Both the position numbers and the translations under genes were made by a program. 64,000 nt of DNA, taken from Anthracocystis setariae. Taxonomy: Eukaryota > Basidiomycota > Ustilaginomycetes > Ustilaginales > Ustilaginaceae. Below, in pieces: positions 10,951 to 20,638 of the stretch (the stretch's first letter is position 1; every line of letters begins with the position of its first letter). The stretch lies in contig CAKMXJ010000022.1 of assembly GCA_928724745.1 (NCBI GenBank), forward strand, positions 186,001 to 250,000, given 5' to 3'. The notes beneath the pieces are model-generated. The model was not told where the DNA came from. It made no database searches and saw only the letters and a list, made by a program, of their open reading frames with translations.

Positions 10951-11895
10951 TATTAGATTCTAAAAGTCAATCGATGCGAAGTAACTATCGCGGCGTTAGT
11001 TTATCCAATGTTAGATACGACTTACAACACTCGGTAATGGATGTTTGACATCTGATATCTTATTTCCTAAGTTGCGATCTTGGGAGAGTGTCGTGAGTCG
11101 TTAAGTCCGTACTCGAACTATCACAGAGTTTGATGTCTGTGATTTAGTAGTGCTAGGACAATATTGATATTGAACGGGGCGCAGCGGTTAGAAGCTTCGA
11201 AGGATTCGAGCGAGGAAGATCAACATCCAGTATCGGATGTTGGTACTAGTCGTCAGATCTTGTAAGTCGCTAAGTAAGATAGTGATTCGATAATTTCTAT
11301 TCACTCTCTCGGGTTCTGGTCCCGAGTCTTATATACATATGCCTTGACTCTAACTCGTACAGCGAAGGTGTCCCTATCTTCGCTATACATCCCACGCATT
11401 TCCTACAGTGACTATCCTGTCCTCCGTCTGTGTCCCCAACACTCGTTATTGAGTGTCTCCCTTCATCGTGTGGGTCTTTATTCCGCTACTGAGTGTCGTA
11501 CCTCAGTCATGATTGGTTCGGATTTCGTCCGCCCGTCCTTCTCTCCTCTTCCATGCTGGGCAGAGGGTTCCGTTCGGGGTGAGCCGGGTCGTCGTCCTTC
11601 TAATGCGATCCCGCTATTGGATGATAGGTGTGTGCATGTACAACTGAGGTCTATGATTCGTTGAGTAGTCTCAACACTAGGTATCGAATGTTGAGACTTG
11701 TCGACGAACCAATGGGAGTACCGTTGAGTGTCGCGTGGGTACGGGAAGAATGTTTAAATCCGCCCGGCGAACATTGAGACCGGTGTCTCGACATCCGCCG
11801 ACGCGTGTGCAACACTCATTACTGAGTGTTGTGTGCCGATATGTGATGTACCCGATTGCGAGATGAAAAGCTGATTCGTAAAGTCGAATCCAACA
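10951..11895 (-). repeat. E2 3' LTR
   Basis: This 945-bp LTR starts TGTTGGATTCGAC on the coding strand and ends GAATCTAATA. A TATATAA element sits at plus-strand 11329-11335. Five copies of the E2 palindrome are at 11024-11049, 11221-11242, 11438-11457, 11669-11696 and 11810-11831. The short frames seen here are repeated in both LTRs and are not genes. Confidence 0.95.
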
Positions 11896-11904
11896 GTCCC
11901 CCTC
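11896..11904 (-). other. E2 polypurine tract
   Basis: GAGGGGGAC on the coding strand lies directly next to the 3' LTR, identical to the E3 tract. Confidence 0.82.
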
Positions 11905-11969
11905 ATCGAGTACTCACATCACACGGCACAGACATGTACAATAGGATTGGGAACATGAACATTTGGTCG

Positions 11970-13406
11970 CTACTCAGAGTGGTCCTGGTCCAGGTTACTA
12001 CGTCCGGTCTTGCGTCCGACGAGCGCTTCGCGCTCGTCGAACTTCTTGCGAAGAGTTCCGGCGATTCTGATGACATTGGCCGGAGTCCAGAGGCGAGGGA
12101 CGTTCTTCTCGCCTCTCACGTTCCTGTCGCCTTTAATACCGGCCTCTGCTGCCTTGCGCAGTTCCTCCAGTCCTGCTCGAATCTCACCCGCGAGTACCAC
12201 TCGTCGGGTGCGTTTTCCTTCGAATCCAGTCCCTCGACAAATCCTGCCGCTGACAATGCAAGCGTCGCAGGCACCTTTGTCCGTCGCGCGATCCCGGCCC
12301 GTGTGATTGACGCCTGCACCATACGTACAAATGATCCTGCGCATTTCGCAGGGTTTGCATGATGGCTCGGCCACGCGAAAGCCGGGATGCAGGTCGTCGC
12401 CATGCTTGGGGAAGTGCTCGGACGAGCAGCGTACTTCTCCAGCAGGTACAACGAACCTGCGTTGCTTTTCCAGACCGATGTCGGGGTCCATCGGTCCGGA
12501 CCAAGCGAGGTGAGGTGGTAAGGGCCACCTCGCGCATCCGCCAGCGGGCTCGGTTGCCGCGCCGGGAGGGCTTCGACTAGAGGCGCTTGCATCCTCTTCG
12601 TCGTCGTCGTCGATGAGATTACCCTCGTCGTCCTGAGGGTTTCGAAAGAGAGATTGGCTGGGCGGAGGAAGGTCGACCGCAGCCAGGGAAGTGGAGTGAG
12701 AGAGGGAGGTGGCATTCCGAGCCGACCTCAACCTCAGGGCGCTCGTGCTCGGTCGAGCAGAGACAGGCGTCGTAGGAGCCGTGCTTCCGGGAGCGAAGGG
12801 CGGCGAAGATGGTTCGTCCGCCATGCCGCGCCGGGCAGAGGGCGAAGGGGATGCCGTGCTTCTTGAGGCGGACCGCGTTGAAGCCGAGCCACGATTGGCG
12901 GGCGGCGAAGGTGAAGGGGGCGGCACTTGGATGGGAGGTGGAGATGCTGCGCCTGTTGAGGCGGGCAGCGGCGAGGTCGAGCCACGAGTGGCGGACGGCG
13001 AAATCGGCGAGATCGGAAGTAGCTGCTCATCCCCGTGGAAGGCAGGCGAGAGCGAGAGTCTTGCCACACCTGTTGAGGTGGGCGGCGTCGTGGTGGTGGT
13101 GGTGGTCAAGTCTCGAGTGGCGGAGGCCTCGGTGGAGTGGACTGGAGTCATGCCGTCGTCGGCAGAGGACTCGTGAACGTGATCCAGAGCCGTGCTATCG
13201 TTAGCAGGGGGCTCGTCGATGTCCATGGCAGTTGCGCCAGAGGAACCGGTTGGTGGCGCCGAGGTGGCAGTCGCGTCGTCGTTGGCAACGGGGTCGTTGT
13301 TGGCCGTTGTGGCTGTGGTGGTGGTGGCCGACTGGGCTGCGCGCTTCGCAGCGGCAGCCAGTACGGCTTGGCGTTGTGCTTGTCTTTGCTTCTTGGTTAA
13401 TGCCAT
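11970..13406 (-). CDS. E2 ORF2: extra retrotransposon protein with Zn2Cys6-like cluster
   Basis: I chose the Met at 13404-13406 (478 aa) because it aligns with the E3 start (MALTKKQRQAQ versus MGKRLSQAKRD); the frame runs 107 codons further up through Ser/Pro-rich sequence that is probably leader. After the basic start come long Ser/Thr/Pro/Ala-rich stretches and an acidic patch (IDDDDEEDA). A block shared with E3 follows (WSGP, KQRRFVVPAGEV), then six Cys at 350, 353, 360, 380, 383 and 390: C-X2-C-X6-C-X19-C-X2-C-X6-C. This is the fungal Zn2Cys6 spacing except for the long central loop (19 against the usual 5-12). A Glu/Leu-rich helix follows. A role as an element-specific DNA-binding regulator is inferred. 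No known family is recognised with certainty. Confidence 0.74.
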   Translation of the reverse strand: MALTKKQRQAQRQAVLAAAAKRAAQSATTTTATTANNDPVANDDATATSAPPTGSSGATAMDIDEPPANDSTALDHVHESSADDGMTPVHSTEASATRDLTTTTTTTPPTSTGVARLSLSPAFHGDEQLLPISPISPSATRGSTSPLPASTGAASPPPIQVPPPSPSPPANRGSASTRSASRSTASPSPSARRGMADEPSSPPFAPGSTAPTTPVSARPSTSALRLRSARNATSLSHSTSLAAVDLPPPSQSLFRNPQDDEGNLIDDDDEEDASASSRSPPGAATEPAGGCARWPLPPHLAWSGPMDPDIGLEKQRRFVVPAGEVRCSSEHFPKHGDDLHPGFRVAEPSCKPCEMRRIICTYGAGVNHTGRDRATDKGACDACIVSGRICRGTGFEGKRTRRVVLAGEIRAGLEELRKAAEAGIKGDRNVRGEKNVPRLWTPANVIRIAGTLRKKFDEREALVGRKTGRSNLDQDHSE

Positions 13407-13908
13407 CGTGTATGGCGGAGGGAACGAGTGTGGTGGTGGTGAGGAAGGGGGAGAGAGAGAGGGAGGAGAAGAAGGAGAAGAGAGGGAAGGCGAAGGAGCT
13501 GAGTTCAGGATCTCTTTGTCTTCTTCCGCCTTCTCTCTTTGTCTGATTGTTCGGTTCTCCGCAAGTAGGGTCGGTGACATTCCTATAGTGCGTTCTTCAA
13601 GTCTGGCTCGCGTCTTCGAGGGCACTTGAGCGGTGTGAGAGTTTGTAGATGCTGTTCTGCGCAGCCGTTTAATGAAGTCGATGCGCCGCGAGTGCGCAGA
13701 AGATATTCGGTTTCTGGTCACCGACATTCAGTACTGAATGTAGCGGCGGTGTGTGAGCTTCGGGAGGGCCGATAATTGTTTTTGGTTGACCTTTGTGGGT
13801 CCTTTTATCCTTTTCTGATTTTTTGTTTCGCGTTTGAATTTTCCTTGAGGCGTTTCGGCAAGCTGTCAAGTAATGCCGGGTATTTACATAGGCAGGGTCC
13901 AACGTTCA
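13407..13908 (-). promoter_or_regulatory. E2 spacer between pol and ORF2 with palindrome
   Basis: This ~500-bp spacer lies upstream of ORF2. It carries a site at 13723-13742 (ACATTC-N6-GAATGT) and a second overlaps the pol stop (13899-13922). E3 has its own palindromes at both equivalent positions. It may hold an ORF2 promoter or splice site; neither is proved. Confidence 0.5.
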
Positions 13909-15495
13909 TTACTGAGTGTTGGGTTTCGTTGTCGGTTTTTGGCATTCGATCCCGAGTGCGTCCCTGTTGGCCGTAATCTTGTTCTTCTCGAGTGCCTTCG
14001 TCAAGATGTCGGCCAATTGATCATTTGTCGATACTGGTTTCACAGAGAGCACCCCTGATTCCTGGTACTCTCGTGTGATGTGGTACTTGAGCCTGAAATG
14101 CTTGGTTCTGTTATGGAACTTCGGCTCTTTGCTGAGCTCGATTGCTGCTCTGTTGTCTACCATGAGGTCTGTCGGAGTTTTGATTTGCAAGCCGAGTTCA
14201 GACATTACCCATCGAGTCCATATGATCTCCTTACCGGCCTCTGCCATCGCGACGTATTCAGCGTATGTGGTGGAGTCCGTGATGATCGACTGGAGTTTTG
14301 ATACCCAGCTGTACGGCATTGAAGCGACAGTGTTGACAATTCCAGATGTGGATCGCGATGTCTCAGTGTCCCCCGCGTGATCTGCATCGGTGTATGTGCG
14401 CAACCATTTTCCAAAGTCAACATTCGATGTTGAATGTTGGGAATCGAGTATGCGTCTGTACATTAGTCCGTGCGTGTTGGTTCCCTTGAGGTAACGGAGT
14501 AGGTGTTTCGCTTGGACCATGGCATTTGCATGTGGATGTGCAAGTTCTCGGCTGAGCTTTTGGATTGCGAAGGCAATGTCAGGTCTGGTGCAGGTAGCTA
14601 TGTATAGCATCTGGCCGATGATGCTTCTGTACGTGGAGTGTTCTTGTGGGGGGAGCGGCTCTCCTCCTTTGAGGTCGCTACTTGGGTTAAGTGGTGTGTG
14701 GACGATGTTCGCGGATTCTAGGCCGTATGTTGTGAGGAGGCAATTGATGTAACTGGTCTGCGTTAGGTGGATCATCTTCGAAGTTTGGTCGACTTGTATG
14801 CCGAGGATATAATCCAATAGTTCGCCGCCGGTCATCTTGAAATGCTTTCGAAGCTCAGTCATGACACTGGAGGCTGAGTCTTTGTTCTCAGCGAAGATGA
14901 GGATGTCATCAACGTAGAGTGTTAAGATCACGCGACCGGTCTCAGCATTCGATACTGAATGTTTGATATATAGTGCCGAATCGTGTTTACTCCTTGTGAA
15001 TCCCATTCCTCGCAGTGTGGAGTCCGCCTTGTGGTACCAAGTCCGCCCAGCTTGCTTGAGTCCGTAGAGTGACTTATTCAGCTTGCAGACCGATCCATCA
15101 AGTGATCCTCGCGGATACTCTGGTGTTGGCGGTGGCCTCATGTAGAGGTCTTTGTCGATCTCGCCGTTCAGGTATGCGGTCGAGACATCCATTTGGTAAA
15201 TGCTCCATCCAACTTGTAAGCTGATGATCATCAAGAGTCTCAGAGTGGAGATCTTGACTACTGGGGCGAAGGTCTCATCATAGTCGATGCCGTGTTTCTG
15301 GGCGAATCCTTGGGCCACAAGTCTTGCTTTGTACTTATCGATCGATCCATCTGACTTTCTCTTAATCTTGAAGACCCATCGGCTTCCGATGATGTTGGAT
15401 CCAGATGGTGGTTTGGTCATCGTCCATGTGTTGTTGTCTTTGTGCGACAGAAGTTCTTTATCGATTGCTTCTTTCCACAAGTTCCAATCTGGTCT

Positions 15496-15498
15496 TCA
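15496..15498 (-). other. In-frame TGA stop in E2 pol
   Basis: TGA lies between codons for Tyr and Arg at the integrase/RT border; E3 has CGA at the aligned codon. It is most simply a C-to-T transition at a CpG. Confidence 0.9.
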
Positions 15499-17160
15499 AT
15501 ACGCTTGAGCGATTGTGCGAGGTTCATCATCGAGTTGTCCAACTGGATCGGTGGTTTCAACATCCGATACTGAAAGTTCCAACTCGTCGACGACTTCTCG
15601 TACCGCGTTGGCCTGGAGCCTTGGCGATCCCGGCGGTGACCCAGGGGGAGTTGCTATCCCTTGCGCGCGTTCTTCTGGGGTTAGGTAAGGCAAAGTATTG
15701 CGTTCAGGGATTTCGTTGAGGGTTGCGATATCAGTGTTGTTGGTGCGTGTTTCGGTGGGTGAGTCTCCGACATTCAGTACTGGATTGTCGTACTCGTCAC
15801 TGGATGTTGGCAATTTCGCGTCTGATTCGCGAATGCCAGCGAAGGGGAATGATGTCTCGTCGAAGGTGCAGTGAACCTGTGTCAAGTATTGACATTCGTC
15901 TTTATCGTATAGCTTGTAAGCCTTGGTTCCTGGTGTCACACCGAGGTATACGCAGGGCACGGCTCGATTGTCCAAAGTGGTTCGTTTTTCGGCGGGAATA
16001 TGGGCAAATGCTGCACATCCGAAGGTGCGTACCATAGTTAAGTCCGTGGGTCTGCCATATAACGCTTCGTATGGCGTCTTCATGCCGTTTCCTTTCGTTG
16101 GTAATCGATTGTTGAGGTACACAGCATGCAGGAGTGCGTCGCCCCACATTGTGTCTGGGATGCTTGACTGAATCATGATGCAACGCACAATGTTGAAAAG
16201 CGTTCGATTCATTCTCTCCGCGACACCATTCTGCTCGGGAGCGAACGGTGATGTCCGTTCGTGCAGTATGCCGTGTCGGCCAAGGTAGTCTGTCATTTCG
16301 TTACTCGTGTACTCTCCTCCATTATCAGTACGGAGTCGCTTCATCTGGTTGCCAGTTTGCTTCTCCATGACTGTCTTGTATTCTTGCAGGCATCCAAAGA
16401 CTTCACTCTTGCGAGAAATGAGATAAACCATTGTGAATCGAGTGCAATCGTCGATGAATGTGACTGCGTACCGATGGCCTTGTGGAGTCTCATCTGGAAT
16501 CGGACCCTTGACGTCGGAGTGTACAAGCTGAAGTGGGGTGTCAACACTCAGTAATGAACGTTGAAAGGGCAGCTTGGATGATTTACCCACTTCGCAGGTT
16601 TCGCACTTGGTTTGTGACTTTCGCGTGTCGATGGTCATTCCGGGGACTGATTTGGCAATCTCTTCAAGACGTTGTTTTCCTGGATGCCCGAGGCGTTTGT
16701 GCCAGTCGTCAGCCTTGGTGTTGTGATCAGCGGCGAGTCCGGCGAAGTCTATACCGACCTGGTCGACGTATGTGAGTGGTCCAATATGTACACCTCTGCA
16801 GGTAACTCTTCCGCTCCTAGTTTGGGCGATCGTTTGCTTGTCAGTCGTCGTAATTCTGACTTTCCTTCGCATGATTCCTGTTGACAGCAAGTTGACGCTG
16901 AAGGATGGTATGTAGGCGACGTTGGTGAGGGTGATCCTATTGGTTAACCCATTCCCTACGTTGACTTCCATTTCTACAGTACCAAGTCCTTCGATCTTGA
17001 CTGGAACATCGTTTGCAACCCAGATTGGTTTCATTGAGACGCCAATGTGAAGATCCGAGAAGAGATCTTTGTTACAGCAGATGTGCCTGCTCGCACCCGA
17101 GTCCATGAGCCACATCGTCGTTCTTGGATGTGTTGAGTCGGTAATTGAGTACGCGTTCTC

Positions 17161-17244
17161 ATTATTGGGTCCCTGGACTCGGTTCTGAGTGTTTGATCCT
17201 GGATTATTGGATCCCTGGACTCGGTTCTGAATGTTTGACCCTGG
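17161..17244 (-). repeat. 42-bp tandem duplication in E2 gag-pol
   Basis: Units 17161-17202 and 17203-17244 differ at only a few bases and encode a repeated 14-residue unit containing QNRVQG. Each unit contains one half of the E2 palindrome (CTGARTGTTTG). E3 has a palindrome, but no duplication, at the corresponding place. Confidence 0.88.
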
Positions 17245-18316
17245 CCGATCTACCTTTGGGTTATTGCAGTTCCTCGACAAGTGCCCCTTTTGTTGGCAAT
17301 TGTAGCAAGTCATTTGTTCGATAGGGACCCTCTTCTTACTTTTGGACATTGGACGCTGAGTGTTCTTCTTTCCCTTCTTGCTCCCATCATTCGCGTAGTA
17401 TGCCGAGGAGTTGTTCTTGTGTTTGCTTTCCAGTCCATGGTTGTTGAGTCCCAAGCGTAGTTCTTCACTCCTGAGTCTAGTGACGATGGAGTCGAGCTCG
17501 ACTTTCTCGTCGATGGTCTGACTTGCGACAGTGAACATTTCGTTTTCGTTCCCGATCCTGTGTATGATCATCTGTCCTTGCTCTCGGCGAGCTCGGTACG
17601 TTTCTTTGATCTGGGCCGCTATGTTCTCGTATTCCTTCCGTAATCCTTTCATTAGGATACTGTATTTCTTGTGGAAGGTAATAGTGTATCCAGCAAGCAT
17701 GAGGTGATCTGCGAGCTGGTTGATGCGACCGACGAAGCCATCGATGGTTCGTCTGTCTTGTCTTAGGCTGTTGAACTCCGTCTCCATCTCTTCGAGCTGC
17801 CACTTCATGGATTTGGCAAATCGATCCTCGAGTGTTGTCCATATCTGGTGAGCGTCCTCGAGATCATTGATGGTGTGCTTGATGTCGTTCGATAAGCTAC
17901 TTCTGAGCATGCCGCATGCGGTCAGGTTTGCGTTGAGCCAGTCTCCATATGTGATGTCGTCTTCCGATGGTCGGGGTAAAGTCCCTCTGACGATTCCGTA
18001 CACCCGTATTCCCTTTTGCATCAAAACATCGATGCATTTATCTTTCCATGTGTAGTAATCTTTGGCTTGTTCGAGTTTCGGTAGTCGAAGGTGGTTCTGC
18101 GATGCATTCGATTCCGTCATTGCGAACACAGATCCGGGTGTGGGCGGGTTGCGAGGGGTGTTGATATTCGTAGTTACGTTGGCGACACTCAGTAATGAGT
18201 TGTCGAATTCGTTAGTGTCTTGTGTGTCCCTGCTGATAGTTTCAGCGATCGAATCGAGGGGACGTGATCTTGAGCGAGTTCCTCGGTAGGTACCTTCAGA
18301 GTTTCCGTCAGGCGTT

Positions 18317-18328
18317 GGGCTCATAACC
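18317..18328 (-). other. E2 primer binding site (tRNA-iMet half), overlapping gag start
   Basis: GGTTATGAGCCC on the coding strand follows the 5' LTR directly. Its complement GGGCTCATAACC is the anticodon arm of initiator tRNA-Met, as used by copia-type half-tRNA priming. The ATG inside it is the gag start. Confidence 0.85.
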
Positions 18329-19273
18329 TATTAGATTCTAAAAGTCAATCGATGCGAAGTAACTATCGCGGCGTTAGTTTATCCAATGTTAGATACGACT
18401 TACAACACTCGGTAATGGATGTTTGACATCTGATATCTTATTTCCTAAGTTGCGATCTTGGGAGAGTGTCGTGAGTCGTTAAGTCCGTACTCGAACTATC
18501 ACAGAGTTTGATGTCTGTGATTTAGTAGTGCTAGGACAATATCGATATTGAACGGGGCGCAGCGGTTAGAAGCTTCGAAGGATTCGAGCGAGGAAGATCA
18601 ACATCCAGTATCGGATGTTGGTACTAGTCGTCAGATCTTGTAAGTCGCTAAGTAAGATAGTGATTCGATAATTTCTATTCACTCTCTCGGGTTCTGGTCC
18701 CGAGTCTTATATACATATGCCTTGACTCTAACTCGTACAGCAAAGGTGTCCCTATCTTCGCTATACATCCCACGCATTTCCTACAGTGACTATCCTGTCC
18801 TCCGTCTGTGTCCCCAACACTCGTTATTGAGTGTCTCCCTTCATCGTGTGGGTCTTTATTCCGCTACTGAGTGTCGTACCTCAGTCATGATTGGTTCGGA
18901 TTTCGTCCGCCCGTCCTTCTCTCCTCTTCCATGCTGGGCAGAGGGTTCCGTTCGGGGTGAGCCGGGTCGTCGTCCTTCTAATGCGATCCCGCTATTGGAT
19001 GATAGGTGTGTGCATGTACAACTGAGGTCTATGATTCGTTGAGTAGTCTCAACACTAGGTATCGAATGTTGAGACTTGTCGACGAACCAATGGGAGTACC
19101 GTTGAGTGTCGCGTGGGTACGGGAAGAATGTTTAAATCCGCCCGGCGAACATTGAGACCGGTGTCTCGACATCCGCCGACGCGTGTGCAACACTCATTAC
19201 TGAGTGTTGTGTGCCGATATGTGATGTACCCGATTGCGAGATGAAAAGCTGATTCGTAAAGTCGAATCCAACA
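18329..19273 (-). repeat. E2 5' LTR (promoter copy)
   Basis: This 945-bp LTR has a TATA element at plus-strand 18707-18713. Palindromes at about 18816, 19047 and 19188 lie upstream of TATA in U3; those at about 18402 and 18599 lie downstream. The arrangement would suit upstream activating sites bound by a factor. Confidence 0.92.
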
Positions 19274-19423
19274 GACATCCCATGATCGCTTGCCGCGGAT
19301 CATGAGAAGACTGGCCATGTCTTCCCTCCACTGGGGGTAGTCATCGAATTTGTTAAGTTGAGGGTTGTCATTGCATGACATTGTATGAGTATCGTTCGAC
19401 ATGGCGCCAAAGTTTGGGCTCAT
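19274..19423 (-). pseudogene. E1 gag N-terminus, cut off by E2
   Basis: The first 50 codons of E1 gag start at ATG 19421-19423 (MSPNFGAMSND...) and run into the GACAT duplication at 19274-19278. The reading phase continues correctly at 10948, so the fragment and 7016-10950 were one gene. Beyond the junction the frame continues into E2 LTR sequence and is not meaningful. Confidence 0.9.
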
Positions 19424-19427
19424 AACC
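19416..19427 (-). other. E1 primer binding site overlapping gag start
   Basis: GGTTATGAGCCC on the coding strand is identical to E2 and E3 and contains the gag ATG. Confidence 0.85.
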
Positions 19428-19753
19428 TAAAAGAATTAATTATCCTTTTTGTTCGGTGCAGTAGTCGAGTCGAAGTACTCGCACAATTGTCAAAAAGATG
19501 TGGCGACCTCGACGCAGTCTTGAGTATATTCGTGGATGAGGGGACTATTCTACAAGACATGAAGACCTGGGTGGTCATTTATACTGTCGAGGCTACGCTA
19601 TAGGGATACTTTTGTGAGTGAAAAACTGGAATGAAAAACTTTCTCATGTGACGCAACCCAGAAACTGGAATTGCTTCACATGACGCGATTGAAAGTCCGG
19701 CCGACGCTATTGTCGACCGAGAAAGAAAAGTCGGCGTATTGATATTTCTAACA
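19428..19753 (-). repeat. E1 5' LTR
   Basis: This 326-bp LTR matches 4958-5283 with no difference found by eye. TATAAA is at plus-strand 19578-19583. GTCCT follows at 19754-19758. Confidence 0.93.
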
Positions 19754-19761
19754 GTCCTTAA
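19754..19761. repeat. Overlapping target duplications of E1 and E3
   Basis: The eight bases GTCCTTAA contain the right E1 duplication (GTCCT, 19754-19758) and the left E3 duplication (CTTAA, 19757-19761), which share two bases. The two elements therefore entered target sites three bases apart. Confidence 0.9.
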
Positions 19762-20558
19762 TGTGAAATAATAGCAAATGAGAAATGGCGACCTTACGGC
19801 AAAGCCAAGAATAAGTAGTTAATTATGGCTTTTGAGCGCGACTTACGGAAGTAGGCGTCGGGTGATCAATCCCGACGTCGGGTTCTGACAAACTGCGGGT
19901 TTGTTAGAATCCCGGAAGTCTTAGGATATCCGAACGTTATCTTTGTTGTTATTCCAAAGATCCACGTCGGGTTTCGTACGCTCACGTCGTCTTCGCAGAG
20001 GTAGGAAGCTTGAACGATAAATACTATAAGTACTTTGATGACTACTCGACGAGTTGTCGGAGAGAAGGTATGGTAAGAGTAAATTGGGGAAAGATTCGAT
20101 ACATTCCGAAGACACTAAACGAGTCATGACAAAGAGGCGTTTATATACATGTTGAGTCCACGATGATGCTTCCTTGTGTTCGCACTGAACGTTCCTTGAT
20201 GGATGTTATGGTGTCTATAGCGTGGTCCCCTTACTTGGTCGTTGACACCAGTCTTTCGCTGTGGGGTCTACCTTCTGGCCATATTGAGGGGGAATCCGCG
20301 CTTTCTATTCGAGTACGCATCCGGAACATTAAACCCCGACCGCGGGTTTTGAGACGATGTTTCGGACCTCCTGTCTTGAATCGTGTGTCTTGGGAACGTG
20401 TGTGAGTTTCGGTTGGTTTTGTGAATACTCTGTGGTTGTCCAAATCCGGTGAATAAAACGCGAACCCGCATGCGTGTTACAAAACCCGACGGCGGGTTTA
20501 TTGCCGAAGGGTGAAATGCTCCAAGTGTGAGACGACAAATGGAACCCGTGTTCCAACA
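19762..20558 (-). repeat. E3 3' LTR
   Basis: It begins TGTTGGAACACGGG and ends TTATTTCACA on the coding strand. TATATAAA is at plus-strand 20140-20147. Copies of the E3 palindrome lie at 19869-19884, 20333-20348 and 20483-20498, with extra half-sites such as 19961-19973. Confidence 0.95.
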
Positions 20559-20567
20559 GTCCCCCTC
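20559..20567 (-). other. E3 polypurine tract
   Basis: GAGGGGGAC on the coding strand, directly next to the 3' LTR. Confidence 0.82.
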
Positions 20568-20638
20568 GTTGAGCACTTCACACACTTCACGCACGCATTG
20601 ATCATTACTATGGAATGAGATGAAATTTACGTCGGGTC

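Larger units (their letters stand above)
13723..18205. repeat. E2-specific dispersed palindromes (internal set)
   Basis: The consensus is CAACAYYC-N6-GRRTGTTG, with imperfect copies. Internal copies: 13723-13742, 13899-13922, 14417-14440, 14943-14965, 15557-15580, 15769-15790 (with a half-site 15799-15810), 16541-16564, half-sites 17184-17194 and 17227-17237, and 18182-18205. Each LTR adds five. The copies lie in coding and non-coding DNA alike. They are absent from E3 and from the host genes as far as I can see. Confidence 0.85.
13909..18324 (-). pseudogene. E2 gag-pol polyprotein with one internal TGA stop
   Basis: The frame starts at ATG 18322-18324, inside the primer binding site. Order: gag (PKLEQAKDYYTWKDK region), CCHC knuckle CYNCQQKGHLSRNC (about residue 338), protease LMDSGASRH (Asp ~408), integrase (WHKRLGHPG, CETC, TDNGGEYTS, NGVAERMNRT), RT (YVDDILIF near 14919-14893) and RNase H. 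An in-frame TGA at 15496-15498 separates integrase from RT; both sides are in the same phase. The aligned E3 codon is CGA (Arg), so a single CpG transition explains the stop. Apart from it the 1471-codon frame is intact. A 42-bp tandem duplication (17161-17244) follows the knuckle. Seven element-specific palindromes or half-sites lie within this coding region. Confidence 0.9.
10951..19273 (-). mobile_element. E2: complete copia-type LTR retrotransposon nested in E1 gag
   Basis: This 8.3-kb element has two 945-bp LTRs that differ at two positions by eye (near 11164/18542 and 11365/18743). It is flanked by GACAT duplications within E1. In coding direction it carries the 5' LTR 18329-19273, PBS 18317-18328, gag-pol 18324-13909 with one in-frame stop, a spacer, ORF2 13406-11970, PPT and 3' LTR. 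An element-specific palindrome is repeated about 14 times within it. Because it interrupts E1, it is the younger of the two. The nonsense codon suggests this copy is non-autonomous unless the stop is bypassed. Confidence 0.95.
4958..19753 (-). mobile_element. E1: copia-type LTR retrotransposon, split by nested E2
   Basis: Two 326-bp LTRs with no difference that I could see by eye bound the element, which is transcribed on the minus strand. Its own sequence is 4958-10950 plus 19279-19753, about 6.47 kb; the rest is E2. In transcription order it holds the 5' LTR (19428-19753), PBS (19416-19427), gag-pol (19423 to 7016, interrupted), a ~370-bp spacer, ORF2 (6642-5356), PPT and 3' LTR. Pol order is gag zinc knuckle, protease, integrase, RT, RNase H, which is diagnostic for Ty1/copia. 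The matching LTRs indicate recent insertion. It is now defective because E2 lies within gag. Confidence 0.95.

Noticed and set aside
11344..11664. 106-codon frame in E2 LTR (same at 18722-19042)
   Set aside because: It lies in LTR sequence, antisense to the element, has no domain, and its repetition only reflects LTR identity.
12709..13629. Val/Gly/Arg-rich plus-strand frames
   Set aside because: They are antisense shadows of the Ser/Pro/Thr-rich ORF2 coding strand.
15481..15500. Programmed stop readthrough between integrase and RT of E2
   Set aside because: E3 and E1 have no stop there, the place is unusual for recoding, and one CpG transition explains it.
20163..20405. 80-codon frame in E3 LTR (same at 27295-27537)
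   Set aside because: Same reason: an antisense LTR frame without recognisable features.
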